A stretch of DNA of 64,000 bases from Platanthera guangdongensis (taxonomy: Eukaryota; Streptophyta; Magnoliopsida; Asparagales; Orchidaceae): NCBI GenBank assembly GCA_039583875.1, contig CM077155.1:8172043-8236042 (forward strand). Direction: 5' to 3'. How positions within the stretch are numbered: the stretch's first letter is position 1; every line of letters starts with the position of its first letter. Positions 32,268 through 44,300 of this stretch are shown in pieces. The notes under the pieces were generated by a model. It was not told where the DNA came from and ran no database searches. It saw only the letters and a program-made list of their open reading frames with translations. The position numbers and the translations under genes were made by a program.

Positions 32268-35200
32268 ATGGAAGGGAGCTTTGCAAGGGGTCTTAGCATT
32301 GAACTCTTAACGCCGACTAACTTCAAGAAGTGGAAGTCGTGCATGAAGAGTTATCTTCTTGGCGAGGAGCTGTGGGAAGTCGTCGGTGGTGACGACAGAC
32401 AGGAAGTGACTGCTGCGTTCGGTACTGCTGAGCAGGTTAGGCTCTGGAGGAAAACAAATGCTAAGGCGGAGTTTATCCTCAAGAGGGCCGTGTCACCAGA
32501 ACTGTTTGATCACATCATTGGATGTGAGTCGACTGCTGATATTTGGACAACCATTGATGAGTTGTTCAATAGGAAGAATGTGGCGCGGCTTCAGTTTCTG
32601 GAGAATGAGTTGGCCAGAACAACTCAATGAGACCTTTCCATCTCAAAGTACTTCTTAAAGATGAAGAGCTTGTGTGCTGAGCTGTCGGCACTGGACCCTG
32701 ATGAGCCTATCTCTGAGGCTAAGATGAAAAGGCACATTATCCGCGGCTTGCGGAAGGAGTATGTGGCCTTTGTGACATCTGTTCAAGGGTGGGCTACTCA
32801 GCCGTCCTTGCTGGAGCTGGAGAATCTGCTTGCATCGCAGGAGAGCTTGGCAAGGCAGATGGCTGGAGTTAATCTTAATCAGGAAGGTAGCGAATCTCTC
32901 TTCTCAGGCAAGAAGAAAGGATGGGAAGGGAATAAGAAGAAGAAGATGCAGGTCGCTGGTGAGAAGGAGACTTCAACTTCATATCAGCCGGAGAGGAGCA
33001 ATGCTCCTAAGGACTGGAAGAAGAATTTGAAGTGCTACCGGTATCATCAGCAAGGGCACTTCAAGCGGGACTGCAAGGTCAAACTGCAGCCTTGGCATGC
33101 TGCGGGAAAGGAGGAAGCTTGCTCGAGAAGTGAAGAAGCGGAATGGGGCGGAGCTTTCATGACGGGCACTTGTGTCCGTGCCTTGTCTGCTGAGGACTTC
33201 AACAGCGAGTCGATCATGGACTCCGGGTGTGGTCATCACCTCACCGGAGACAAGTCAAAGTTTACCTCCATGCAAGCATACTCAGGTAACGAAGCTATTA
33301 TCACTGCTGATAATACTGTTTATGCAGTAGAGAAAGAGGGGGTCGTGTCTTTGGGTAGTGATCTGGGGCCACTCACGTTAAGGAGTGTGTATCACGTGCC
33401 GGGCATGAAGAAGAACCTCTTCTTGGTGACCAATGCGGTGGACACTGGTTATCATGTTCTATTTGGGCCAACAGACATGAGGTTTCTTCGCAACGTATCA
33501 GCGGTTAAGGCTGATGTTGCTCATGTAGGGAGGAGGGTGAAGAACTTGTTTGTTCTTGCCACCAATTCTTATGTTGATCGTATGAGGGCCCATGATAGCG
33601 CTGCTATCTGGCATGAGAGGCTGGGACATGTAGGCATGGACAAGCTAAAGGCGATGGCTAGTAGAAGTTTGGTGAAAGGGTTGCCTAAGTTGTCCTCCTT
33701 TGGTGACGGGCATGTTTGCGCGAGATGTCAATACGGTAAGGCACATCGCCTTCCATTTGATAAGTCACAAATAAGGAGCAAGCAACCATTGGAGTGTATT
33801 CATGACGACTTGATGGGACCGACGGTTACTGCCAGCCTTAGTGGAAGCAGATACATGCTTGTCTTGGTTGATGACTAATCAAGGTATACTTGGGTGTACT
33901 TCTTAAAGGAGAAGTCAGAAGCCTTCCGTTTGTTTGTGGAGTTTAAGGAGTTGGTAGAAGGCCGGCTTGACTTGCGGATTAAGAAGCTTAGAATTGATAA
34001 CGAGGGTGAGTTTATTTCCTCCGAGTTTTCTAACTTCTTTAGGAAGCACGGGATCCAACGGGAGCTTACTTGTGCTCACACTCCACAACAAAATGGAGTA
34101 GCGGAGCGGAAGATCCGTCATTTGACGGAGACTTGCAAATGCTGGCTTCATGCGAAAGACATCCCAAGGTCCTTCTGGGCGGAGGGAATGTCTTGTGCTG
34201 CTTATGTCATCAACAGGATGCCACTCAGCCCTATCAACATGAAGACTCCTTTTGAGCTGTTGCTAAAGGAGAAGCCGAGTGTGGGACACCTTCGGGTGTT
34301 CGGTTCAACTTGCTACGTGCATGTCCCAGATGCTTCACGGACAAAGCTGGATGTGAAGACAAGGAAACTTGTCTTTGTTGGCTACGATGAGCGAAAGAAG
34401 GGATGGAAATGCATGGATCCTGCGACGAAGAAGTTCGTGGTGTCAAGAGACGTTGTCTTTGACGAGCTGACGTCGTATGGAGGTGGCTCGGTCGAGCTAA
34501 CCGGAAGTAGCAAGGTTGATGAAGCACCGGTGGTGGCTGCTGAAGGCTTGGAAGAGGAGCTTGCTGTTTCACCAGCAGCTCATGTTGCTTCTAACTCCGA
34601 GGCTAAGCCTTCTGGCTCAGGAAGCAGGGGGAGCACTGCTCAATGCTTGCCCCAAGTAGGAGTTAAGCCCGAAGAAGTAACGGAAGCAGCGAGCAAGGAG
34701 CCGACCCTTCGGAGATCGAAGAGGGTTGTTAAGCCACCGACTCGGTACAGTGATGGGAATACAGTGAGCTTTGTCTCCTGCTTCTTTGCAGGTCATCTGA
34801 ATGAGCGAGAGCCTGCAAACTTCAACGAGGCCACTGGAGTTAAGGAGTGGGAAGATGCCATGAAGGAAGAGATTGATGCTCTGAAGAAGAATGAAACATG
34901 GGACCTTGTGCCCAAGGTTAATGACATTACTCCGGTTACTTGCAAGTGGGTGTATAAGTTGAAGAAGAAGGCTGATGGGAGCATTGATAGGTTCAAATCT
35001 CGCCTGGTCGCTAGAGGATTCTCACAACAGTATGGAGAAGACTATGAGGAGACATTCAGTCCCGTTGCGAAGATGACTTCAGTTAGAGTGGTGATCGCCT
35101 TGGCTGCTAGTAAGGGATGGAGGTTGTGGCAACTCGATGTGAAGAATGCCTTTCTTTACGGAGAGATTGACAAGGACATCTTCATGGATCAGCCGCTTGG

Positions 35201-36348
35201 TTTCGTTTCTGAAGATCATCCGCACTATGTCTGCAAGCTCAGGAAGGCTCTCTATGGGTTGAAGCAAGCTCCTAGAGCTTGGTATGGAAAGATTGCAGAG
35301 TACTTGCAATTCTGTGGATACCTTGCTTCCAACTCGGATTCAAGCTTGTTCGTCACGAAGAAGGGGGAGCTTTTAGTCTTGGTCCTACTGTATGTGGATG
35401 ACATGATCATCACAGGGAATTCGGAGGGGGAAGTAGCAAGGCTCAGGGCTGAGCTTGCTATACGCTTCGAGATGAAAGACCTGGGAGAGCTTCATCACTT
35501 TCTTGGTCTTGAGGTGAAGAGGAAGGAGTACGGGATTCTCATTTGCCAGAAAGGGTATGCAGATCGCATTGTGAAGCAGTTCGGCATGGGCGAAGGGAAG
35601 AAGTGCTCTACTCCACTGGAACCTGGGCTGAAACTTCGACGAGATGAGGGAAGGATTCTTCTTGATCCCTTGGTGTTCAGGGCTCTTGTTGGGAGCTTGA
35701 TTTACCTGACGATTACAAGGCCGAACATTGCTTATGCTGTTGGACGAGTAAGTCGGTTCATGACTGAACCAAGGAAATCTCATCTAGTGGCGGCAAAGAG
35801 TATTCTGAAGTATGTCAAGGCGACTTCTGACATGGGACTCCTCTATGGAAGGGACTCGGAGTTTGCATTGCTTTGGTACATGGATGCTGACTATGGCGGT
35901 GATTCGGATGAGCGGAGGTCTACTTCAGGTTATGTGTTCACTTGCGGTTCAGCTAGCATCTTGTGGTGTAGCAAGAAGCAGGACTCGGTGTCCGTCTCAA
36001 ATACGGAGGCAGAGTATAAGGCTTCGGCCTTGGCTGCTCGGGAAGCCATCTGGTTGAGGAGGCTTATAGAGGATGTTCATGAATAAGTGCAAGGGCCAAC
36101 TTTACTCTGGGGTGACAATGAGAGTGCTCTCAAACTGGTTAACAATACAGTGTGTCACGGAGGACCAAGCATATAGAGATCAATCACCATTTCATCAGGG
36201 AGAAGGTGTTGGAGGGTTTCTGCTGGTCGGGCATGTTCGGAGTGAAGATAATCTTGCTGACATCTTCACGAAGCCACTGTCGAAGGGGCCCTTTGAGCGC
36301 TTGCGCAGCTTGCTGGGCTTGGTCACCACTTCCCACTTCAATGGGGAG
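32268..36348 (+). pseudogene. Copia gag-pol polyprotein, two nonsense codons and a damaged RNaseH end
   Basis: One frame runs from ATG 32268 to 36086. TGA at 32628-32630 and TAA at 33876-33878 are the only breaks. Order: gag (LTPTNFKKWKSCMKSYLLG), a zinc knuckle CYRYHQQGHFKRDC in which the second Cys is Tyr, protease MDSGCGHHLTGD (about 33218), GAG-pre-integrase WHERLGHVG, integrase with LRIDNEGEFIS and [10 protein letters not shown], reverse transcriptase KWVYKLKKKADGS, LYGLKQAPRAWYGK and LLYVDDMIITG (about 35390), and RNaseH ending WLRRLIEDVHE. Small frameshifts after 36086 disrupt the last 80 or so residues (DNLADIFTKPL at about 36247). This is the standard copia order with integrase before RT. 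Confidence 0.9.
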
Positions 36349-37048
36349 TGTTGAAATTTATGAAGTGGAAGTGGTTGACGGGACAGGCCGGGCGTCCTGG
36401 GCGGACAACGTTGGCGGACTAGGCGGACTGGGCGGACTGGGCGGACTGCTGTGTGCGGCCTGGTGGAAAGTCTAGTGGAAGCCGACTGTTCTGAGCGGGT
36501 TGTACGGGTGAAGTCCGCAGACTATGCGGTCTGTTATCTGCGGATAGGGCATTGGCTATTTGGTTTAGCCAAGGAGCGGCCTGAGCGGATAGAGGCTTGC
36601 GGACTGGTGCTTTGCTCAGTGGCCGTGGTGCAAGCTTGTGCTTAACGGCGGTTTGGCTCATGTCCGCTGGAAGCTTGCGGACTGGCGTGTCCGCGGTATG
36701 GGTTGTTGCGGACTGGGCTTAGAGCTTGGCTGAGGCCTTGTCGAGCTCTGGTGTTACAGCAGGTGCTTTGCTGTGGAGGTCTATGGCGGACTGGTGAGTG
36801 GAGTCTGGGAGATGGCCATTGCGTCGGACAATTTGCGAGGTTCTAGCAGACTCTGCCATTACTCAGGAGTGTGGCGGTCTGTTTGACGGTTGGCAGACAG
36901 GAGTTTATGTACGCCGTACTCGCGGTTGGCCTTTGGTGCTTTACTGGAATTGGTCACATTATGTGACAAGTCCAGTGTGTCCGCTGTATCCGCCAAGTCC
37001 GCTGTGACCGGGCGGACTGTTGCCTCACTCTGCCTTTGGTCGTGGACT
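36349..37048 (+). repeat. 3' LTR of the copia element, truncated
   Basis: Aligns to 30436-31150 of the 5' LTR with few differences, then changes abruptly at ACTTGTA into Ty3 LTR sequence. About 1 kb of LTR, including its TATA box and polyadenylation region, is missing. Confidence 0.88.
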
Positions 37049-38947
37049 TGTACCGGAGAACCAGGGTCCCACCACCGTATCAGGGCTACAACCCAACGGT
37101 AAAATTGAGCATTTTGCTCTGTGGCGTGCAGCCGGAGACTTCAGTCTTAATGACCCAGGATTGGCCCGTAGACCCCCATTGTGTCATGGCGTGCATGCCT
37201 AAGACTCTTTCTATACGCTCCAATAGACCGCACTTTCAGGTCTTCAAGTTGGACGGACATAACGCAGGTCGGATCAGCCACCCCCAGTTGCTCAAGTCGC
37301 CTTGCCATCACCAAATACCAATGTACTTGCAGCTACATAAAAGGCGCAGGTTGGTTTCACCTTACCTGTTTCCTTTAGGTGAGCTTATCAGCTCACACAT
37401 AACTAGCTCATTCTCACGGACCTGGCTTCACATTCATCGGTTACCTAGGAGCCACGCCTCGCATTAGCAACAAAACTCAATTTCCATCCCTATGCTTAAC
37501 CATGCATCATAGCATTCACTTGAGGGTATTTTCCTAGACTGCCAAGCCAATACTTCCTGCTACTCCCCTTCACATGCACAACCCATCAAGCATTCCAAGC
37601 ATCAAGGGTATTTTCCTGGCTTACCACGCCAGTACTTCCTTCTACTACCCTTCACAGGCACTACCCATGAACATCAAACATTACAAGGGTATTTCCTGGA
37701 CTTCTAATCCAGTACTTCATGTTACTACCCGTCACAGGTACAACCCATTCAACACAAGCATTCTACGGGTATTTTCCTGGACTACAACTCCAGTACTTCC
37801 TGATACTGCCCTTCACAGGTTTAACCCGTCGACTCCTAAACTACACATTTATCCCAGAGTCTTCTCTGGTGTATATATGAAACATCACCAATCTAGACCA
37901 ACCTGTCCAGATGGGTTTCACACAGCATGTCTATTCCGTTCTCCATTTTCGGATCTATATGCCAATTGAGTGGGGATTCCATGAATCAACCCAAGAGACT
38001 CCCATAACAAGCCACCCTCTGGTGGGGGAATCATATGCACATACCAAAAAGGAAGCCTTCACATGGCTAGGAAGAAAGGTCATTACCCTTGAAGATCACT
38101 TCGGAGCCATGGATTCCTAGTCGGCTGGAAAACACTGCAGCGGCTTTGCCTTCACAACACTAGCCTCGGATTGTGAACAGGAACTCCGCAGCTCCACCGG
38201 TGGCCGGCTCCTCTTCCTCCTCCTCCTTCGTCTCTCTCAAACTTTTAGAAAGATGATAAGACAAAATTAAAATAAGAATTCCTATCTCATTTCCAGCCTT
38301 AAGGAAACAGGGAGGACTCTTAGCCATTGGATCTCAGCTGAGGAAATGGACGACCACGATTTTGCCACAAAAGGCTAAATTTTGCCTGACACGGCCCGTG
38401 ACACGCCCGTGTCATAGGCCGTGTACCTTAAGCGGTACACAACTTACTTATCTAGACCAGTACACGCCTGTGTCACGGGCCGTGTCACCTGACACGCGTT
38501 CAGACACGCCCATGTCTGTGGCCATGTACATCAGACTGCACAAAATCAACTTCAAACCGATCGGGATACGACCAGTGACATGCCTGTGTTACAGGCCGTA
38601 TACCCCAAGACACACCCGTATCGTTCCCGTGTTCACCAGGCCTCAATGCATTGGGCACATCTAGCAAACTAAATGGCTTGTGACACGCTCGTGTCACAGA
38701 CCGTGTGCCCACACATGACAGTATACACGCCCCAGCTCAATTTCGTCAAGCTGAATTTCGTCGACCAGAGGAGGACACGGCCTCTGACACGCCCGTGTCA
38801 GATGGCGTGCTCCCTCATTTCCCTTAGGATGGATTTTCATCGACCTCTCGCCGGCTGCTCATCCGAGCAGGACACGCCCTGGGACACGCCTGTGTCCCAG
38901 GCCGTATGACCCAACGTTTTCCCAATCCTAGGATTTGGGGTGTTACA
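37049..38947 (-). repeat. 3' LTR of the gag-only element, truncated
   Basis: On the minus strand it starts TGTAACACCCCAAATCC. It corresponds to 40986-42900 of the other LTR, and about 645 bases of the distal end are missing. Contains the CACGGCC palindrome array. Confidence 0.85.
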
Positions 38948-38948
38948 A

Positions 38949-38961
38949 CCCTCCCCTCCTT
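38949..38961 (-). promoter_or_regulatory. Polypurine tract of the gag-only element
   Basis: Minus-strand AAGGAGGGGAGGG lies one base from the LTR start TGTAACACCCC. Confidence 0.85.
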
Positions 38962-39032
38962 ATAAAAATTTCATCCCCAAAATTTGCACACAGGAAGGTA
39001 ATCAAACACAAGTTGTTTTATTCCATAACCGT

Positions 39033-40072
39033 CTAAGACAACTCGATACACACTGCATAACAGTTACACAAGGACTCCACCACCGCGTTTCCCTTCTCAG
39101 CATACGACGCTCCCGCCTTCTTTTCTCCCTTTGGCGGTACCACCTGACAGTCATGAGCAATATGCCCCACTCGTCCACAAATAAAGCAAGTACGAGTTTC
39201 TGGCCTCGAAGTGGCCCCCGACGTTGCTCCTGATGCAACCATAGAAGGAGCTTGTCCATCCGACTTGGACCTCTTGCCCCATTTCTTCTTATAGTATGAT
39301 TTCCCAGGTCGGGGTGCCTTGAATTCTGGCTTTGTTACAGCTAAGGCCCGTTTCCCTTGCACCCTTTTCATGTCCTTCTCCAGCGTGCATGTAGTGTCGA
39401 CCAACGTCTGGAAGCCTTGGTTCACTGAACTAGAGAGCAGGAACCGCAATTCATCCCGCAATCCTTCGTAGAACCTATTCGTCTTCCTCTGCTCATCAGC
39501 AAATATCGAACCCGCATACCGTCCCAACCTCGTGAACTCATGCATGTACATTTCAACACTGCCTTCTCCTTGCGTCAGCCTTTGGAACTCGTTCTCCATG
39601 GCAATGCGTTGTGCCGCCAGGAGGTGCTTTGTCAGGAAGAGTCGGGAGAATTCCTCAATCGACACTTGAATTAACGGCCTCCCCGCTAAGTGATGTAGTT
39701 CCATCTCATCCCACCATAAACGCGCCTCTCCTTCTAGTAAGAAGGTGGCTAAGGTGACTTTCTGATCATCCTCCATCCTAATCGCCGTCATTATCCGCTT
39801 GACGCGCGACAACCAGTCCTCGGCCTGCGTAGGGGATCCCACTCCCGCAAACGTAGGCGTGTTAAAGCTCATGAGCTGCTTCAACTGCCTTGTAGCTGCT
39901 CGAGGATCCACAGCCTCAATAGGTTCTGGCCTCGCTGCAACCTGTTCGGGCCTCAAGTCCGGCTGCGCCTGCCCAATCGGGTATGCTTGAATCATGGCAA
40001 ACAAGGCCTCAGCAACTAATCACACAATTTCTGTAGAAGGCGGAGGTGTAGGCACCTCAGCTGGTGCCATAC
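39033..40072 (-). pseudogene. gag: Chromovirus-type gag with one early stop
   Basis: From the minus-strand ATG at 40072 (MAPAEVPTPPPS) the frame meets TGA at about 40022. It is then open for 323 codons to 39033, and the next ATG is at about 39995. Domains: gag core with FAGVGSPTQAEDWLSRVK, EGEARLWWDEM, FLTKHLLAAQRIAMENEF and FYEGLRDELRFLL, a basic linker, and a CCHC zinc knuckle CFICGRVGHIAHDC near the C-terminus. It would form particle cores and bind RNA. The early stop can come from CGA by one C-to-T change. The rest is well kept, so a shorter protein from the inner ATG is possible. Confidence 0.8.
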
Positions 40073-40325
40073 TTTCATCCGAATGCTGGTGCTCCGATTG
40101 CCCAGCACCACTTCGAGTCACCTATAGGTGAACAAGACACACACATTAGCGACCGCACACAAGCAATATCAACAAGATAGGAACACACAGGTTCCTCAAA
40201 CACATGTATTTGCATTCCTAAGGTGGACATTCAAGAGTTCATTAGCGTTAACGCGGTTCGCACGTACGCGTGCTCGCCAACCCAAAAAATAATTCGACCA
40301 CGAATTCGAAAGGGAAAGACCGAGA

Positions 40326-40340
40326 CAGCTGATACCAAAA
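40326..40340 (-). promoter_or_regulatory. Primer binding site of the gag-only element
   Basis: Minus-strand TTTTGGTATCAGCTG lies just after the LTR end GTTGTTATA. It matches the first nine bases of the initiator-Met complement TGGTATCAG. Confidence 0.6.
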
Positions 40341-42900
40341 TATAACAACTCCATCCGTGCATATCGTATATAATAGAAGGTCCGATCGGGGCCCCACGCC
40401 ATATACCACAAAATAGGCAACGAAGTCACAGAGTGATACCAGAGTTGCGCGTCCTAATTCATTGCATTCTAGCGGAAGCTTATGACACACACTGAACCCC
40501 AAACATGAATGTCCAACATATAAAAATCCACATTTATATATCACAGGAATGTTCACCAAACACATAGTTAATTGGCATTATGGCCTTACAAGTCCTTTTT
40601 ACAACAGTGGCTTCCAAATATTGGCGCACAGGCCAGCCACATATAACAAAACACAGCATTGTATGCTTAGCCTTCAAGGGCTAGCGATAGCAGTAGCAAC
40701 AGCAACAGATACTTCAGCCTTTATGTGTCCCGCTTGGTTCTCCAGCACCTGCACAGGGACAACCCACCCAACGGTGGCAAACAAGGCAACAGTCAGCATT
40801 CAGCTAACCAATTTTATAACAACCCTACACCTTTCCCGGGGAAGTGGTATTCCTTCCCTATAGGCATAGCATTTCACAGACAGATATATATATACATTCA
40901 TACATTGTGCTCTCACGCACATACATTTTATCACAACCGTCAGGCACGCGGCCCGACGATCCGTGCACTCAGGGCACATTTTTGGTGTACCGGGAAACCA
41001 GGGTCCCACCACCGTATCAGGGCTACAACCCAACGGTAAAATTGAGCATTTTTCTCCATGGCGTGCAGCCGGAGAGTTCAGTCTTAATGACTCGGGATTG
41101 GCCCGTAGCCCCCCATTGTGTCATGGCGCACAGGCCTAAGGCTCTTGCTATGCGCTCCAACAGACCGAACTTTCAGGTCTTCAAGTTGGACGGACATAAC
41201 GCAGGTCGGATCAGCCATCCCCCGTTGCTCAAGTCATCTTGCCATCACCGAATACCAATGTACTCGCGGCTACATAAAAGGCGCGGGTCGGTTTCACCTT
41301 ACCTGTTTCCTTTAGGTGAGATTATCAGCTCACACATAACCAGCCCATTCTCACGGACCTGGCTTCACATTCATCGGTTACCTAGGAGCCACGCCTCGCA
41401 TTAGCGACAGAACTCAATTTCCATCCCTAGGCTTAACCATACATCATAACATTCACTTGAGGGTATTTTCCTGGACTGCCAAGCCAGTACTTCCTTCTAC
41501 TCCCCTTTATAGGCACAACTCATCAAGCATTCCAAGCATCAACGGTATTTTCTTGGCTTACCATGCTAGTACTTCCTGCTACTACCCTTCACAAGTACTA
41601 CCCATGAACATCAAGCATTACATGGGTATTTCCTGGACTTCTAATCCAGTACTTCCTGTTACAACCCTTCACAGGTACAACCCATTCAACACAAGCATTA
41701 TACGGGTATTTTCCTGAACTACCACTCCAGTACTTCCTGTTACTGCCCTTCACAGGTTTAACCCACCGACTCCTAAACTACACGTTTATCACAGAGTCTT
41801 CTCCGGTGCGTATATGCAACATCACCAACCCAGACCAACCTGTCCAGATGGGCTTCATACATCATGCCTATTCTGTACTCCATTTTCGGATCTATATGCC
41901 AATTGAGTGGGGATTCCATGAATCAACCCAAGAGACTCCCATAACAAGCCACCCTCTGGTGGGGGAATCATATGCACATGCCAAAAAGGAAGCCTTCACA
42001 TGATAAGGAAGAAAGGTTGTTACCCTTGAAGACCACTTCAGAGCCATGGATTCCTAGTCGGCTGGAAAACACTGCATCAGCTTTGCCTTCACAACGCTAG
42101 CCTCAGATTGTGAACAGGAACTCCGCAGCTCCATCGGTGGCCGGGTCCTCTTCCTCCTCCTCCTTCTTCCTCTCTCTCTAACTTTTAGAAAGATGATAAG
42201 CCAAAATTAAAATGAGAATTCCTATCTCATTTCCGGACTTAAGGACACAGGGAGGACTCTCAGCCATTGGATCTCAGCTGAGAAAATGGACGGACAAGAT
42301 TTTGCCACAAAAGGCTAAATTTTGCCTGACACGGCCTGTGACACGCCCGTGTCACAGGCCGTGTACCTTAAGCGGTACACAACCGACTTATCCAGACTAG
42401 TAAATGCCCATATGACACGCCCGTGTCACAGGCCGTGTCATTTGACATGCCTTCATACACGCCCTTGTCTGTGGACGTGTACATCAGGCTGCACAAAATC
42501 AACTTCAACCCGATCGGGACACGGCCAGTGACACGCCCGTGTCACAGGCCGTGTACCCTAAGACACACCTGTGTTGTGCCCGTGTTCACCAGGCCTCAAT
42601 TCCTTGGGCACATCCAGCAAAGGACACGGCCTGTGACACACTCGTATCACAGGCCGTGTGCCCACACACGGCAGTAGACACGCCCAAGCTCAATTTCGTC
42701 GAGCTAAAGTTCGTCGACCAGAGGAGGACACGGCCTCTGACACGGCCGTGTCAGATGGCGTGTTCCCTCATTTCTCTTAGAACGGATTTTCGTCGACCTC
42801 TCGCCGGCTGCTCACTCGAGCAGGAAACGCTCTGGGATACGCCCGTGTCACAGGCCGTGTCACCCAACTTTTTCCCAATCCTGGGATTTGGGGTGGTACA
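40341..42900 (-). repeat. 5' LTR of the gag-only element
   Basis: The minus-strand start is TGTACCACCCCAAATCC and the end GGAGTTGTTATA (expected CA mutated to TA). At about 2.56 kb it is long. The lower 645 bases (40341-40985) have no partner in the other LTR. Bases 41460-41760 hold four tandem units of about 80 bases of the form GGGTATTTTCCTGGACT followed by CCAGTACTTCCT. Confidence 0.8.
42329..42872. repeat. Array of CACGGCC...CGTGTCACAGGCCGTG palindromes
   Basis: The unit at 42329-42364 is a perfect palindrome with 17-base arms ACACGGCCTGTGACACG around CC. Related units lie at about 42413, 42518, 42622, 42727 and 42833. The other LTR carries the same array, more decayed, at about 38390-38905. 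Confidence 0.92.
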
Positions 42901-43831
42901 AAGCTTCCCTCGGTCAAGGAATACATGTCATTTGATATGAAGTTTCCTTTGGATAATTTCCTAGAAATTTCCTTTAGGAGCACATGTTGATTTTTAGGTC
43001 AAATATGACTGACTTCTCCTCTTTTCAAGAAGTTTTCTTCAAGAGCACATGACAATTTCATAGTCAAAAGTGGATAGCCATTTTCACACTTAGAAGAAAA
43101 TATCTAATCATGTTCTAATGCTATGAAGTAGAAATCTAGTCGGATAAAAATGACCGCAACGGACTGATCTCCGTGGACGTGGATCTGAAATCAGCTTGCG
43201 ATTCTAAGCTTCAGAGCTCCAACAATGACATGAAAATTTTTTCTTCTTCTTTCTTCTCTCCCAAGTGAAAGAGATGAAAGTTATTGTTTTCCTCTTCAGT
43301 ATTAAGGGGTAGCCTATTCTTGGAACATTTGATTGAGTTTTAAAAAGGATTTGACTGTCTGGATTGCAGATTTACGAATTTGTTTCTGTAAGTAACCGCA
43401 CGGAGATAGCTGCCACGTTGTGGTATCCCCTTGGGTGGTGATGGTTATCTTATCCAGCACCGCCAGCGGTTCGGCTTGACAACCTACCGTCGGCGGTAGC
43501 ACCTACCATGTGACGTTAGCCGTCACTATCGCCTTGACATCTAGGCGACACTACAAGCGTCCAGTCAATCTCCTTGAACTCAGTACTATTGACTTGAAGG
43601 CTATCACCAACAGTATCACTTACCGTCTCGCGTTAGCTCCAGTCGAATGCCTTAAGCTCTGGTTGATCGATTTGAGATTCAACCGACACAGTGGAGCGTC
43701 AAGTCGAAAGCTGCTGCCGACGGTAACACCTACCGCTCAACATTAGCTTTCTGCTACAGAATTCCTCTACCTTCTTGGCATTGGGAAATTGAGGTGTTAC
43801 ATGTTTTGCATAAAAGTAAGTTGACTACTAA
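42901..43831. other. LTR-like debris
   Basis: Bases 42901-43130 resemble the outer part of the copia LTR at 26160-26307 (TTTTCACACTTAG and GGTCAAA motifs). Bases 43400-43780 contain repeated short motifs such as TACCGTCGGCGGTAGC and ACACCTACCG, without domains. No element boundaries can be fixed, apart from the PIF transposon that follows. Confidence 0.4.
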
Positions 43832-44084
43832 GGCTCCGTTTGTTTCAGCGATATCTCTCCGTTGAGTTCGCAACGCAACGCCAGATTAGATTATGAACAG
43901 TTTGTTTGGGCGTTCCGACAATAACGCGTCTTCAATTTCTCCGTTGAATCGGAGCTTTATCAACAGCCGGTGAACTCTCCTTTTCAACGCTCCGGTGTTA
44001 ACCCTCGGCAACCTGCAGATCCAGGAAGGCGCTGCTAACCACCGAAGGCGCTGCTTTCACGGCAGGTAACTCCTTCCTCCTTTC

Positions 44085-44300
44085 TCCTCCTCCTCCGGCC
44101 GTTCACCATAGGCGCTGCTTTGACGGCGACGCCGGCAACAGATCCGGTGCCGGTGAAGCTCGCCGGCACCGGATCTGTCCAGTCCCATCTTCTCCTCCGG
44201 TCGTTCACCGAAGTCGACGCATTTGAAGACGACGCCGGCCACAGATCCGGTGCCGGTGAAGCTCGCCGGCACCGGATTTGTTCATACCCCTCTTCTCCTC
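44085..44300. repeat. Duplicated palindrome in the PIF 5' region
   Basis: Two tandem units of about 110 bases. Each holds AGATCCGGTGCCGG, a TGAAGCTCG spacer and its reverse complement CCGGCACCGGATCT, followed by CTTCTCCTCCGG. Confidence 0.85.

Larger units (their letters stand above)
30436..37048 (+). mobile_element. Copia element with truncated 3' LTR
   Basis: The 5' LTR (30436-32143) is followed directly by TGGTATCAAAGC, then gag-pol in one frame, a purine tract ATGGGGAG, and a 3' LTR starting TGTTGAAATTT at 36349. The 3' LTR matches the first 700 bases of the 5' LTR and then breaks off at 37048. Same family as the solo LTR beside it. Confidence 0.9.
37049..42900 (-). mobile_element. Gag-only Ty3/gypsy element (TR-GAG type, Tekay/Del-like)
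   Basis: On the minus strand: 5' LTR 42900-40341, primer-like TTTGGTATCAG, gag, polypurine tract, 3' LTR 38947-37049 (cut short). The internal region is only about 1.4 kb and has gag but no protease, RT, RNaseH or integrase. The sequence before the polypurine tract (GGGGATGAAATTTTTATAAGG) is the usual 3' end of Del/Tekay chromoviruses. It therefore looks like an internal deletion derivative. Plant gag-only elements of this type are known as TR-GAG. Confidence 0.82.

Noticed and set aside
42329..42872. Open frames with repeated Thr-Arg-Pro-Cys motifs as a possible repeat protein
   Set aside because: They arise from the CACGGCC palindrome array in the LTR. Other frames are equally open and no start context is present.
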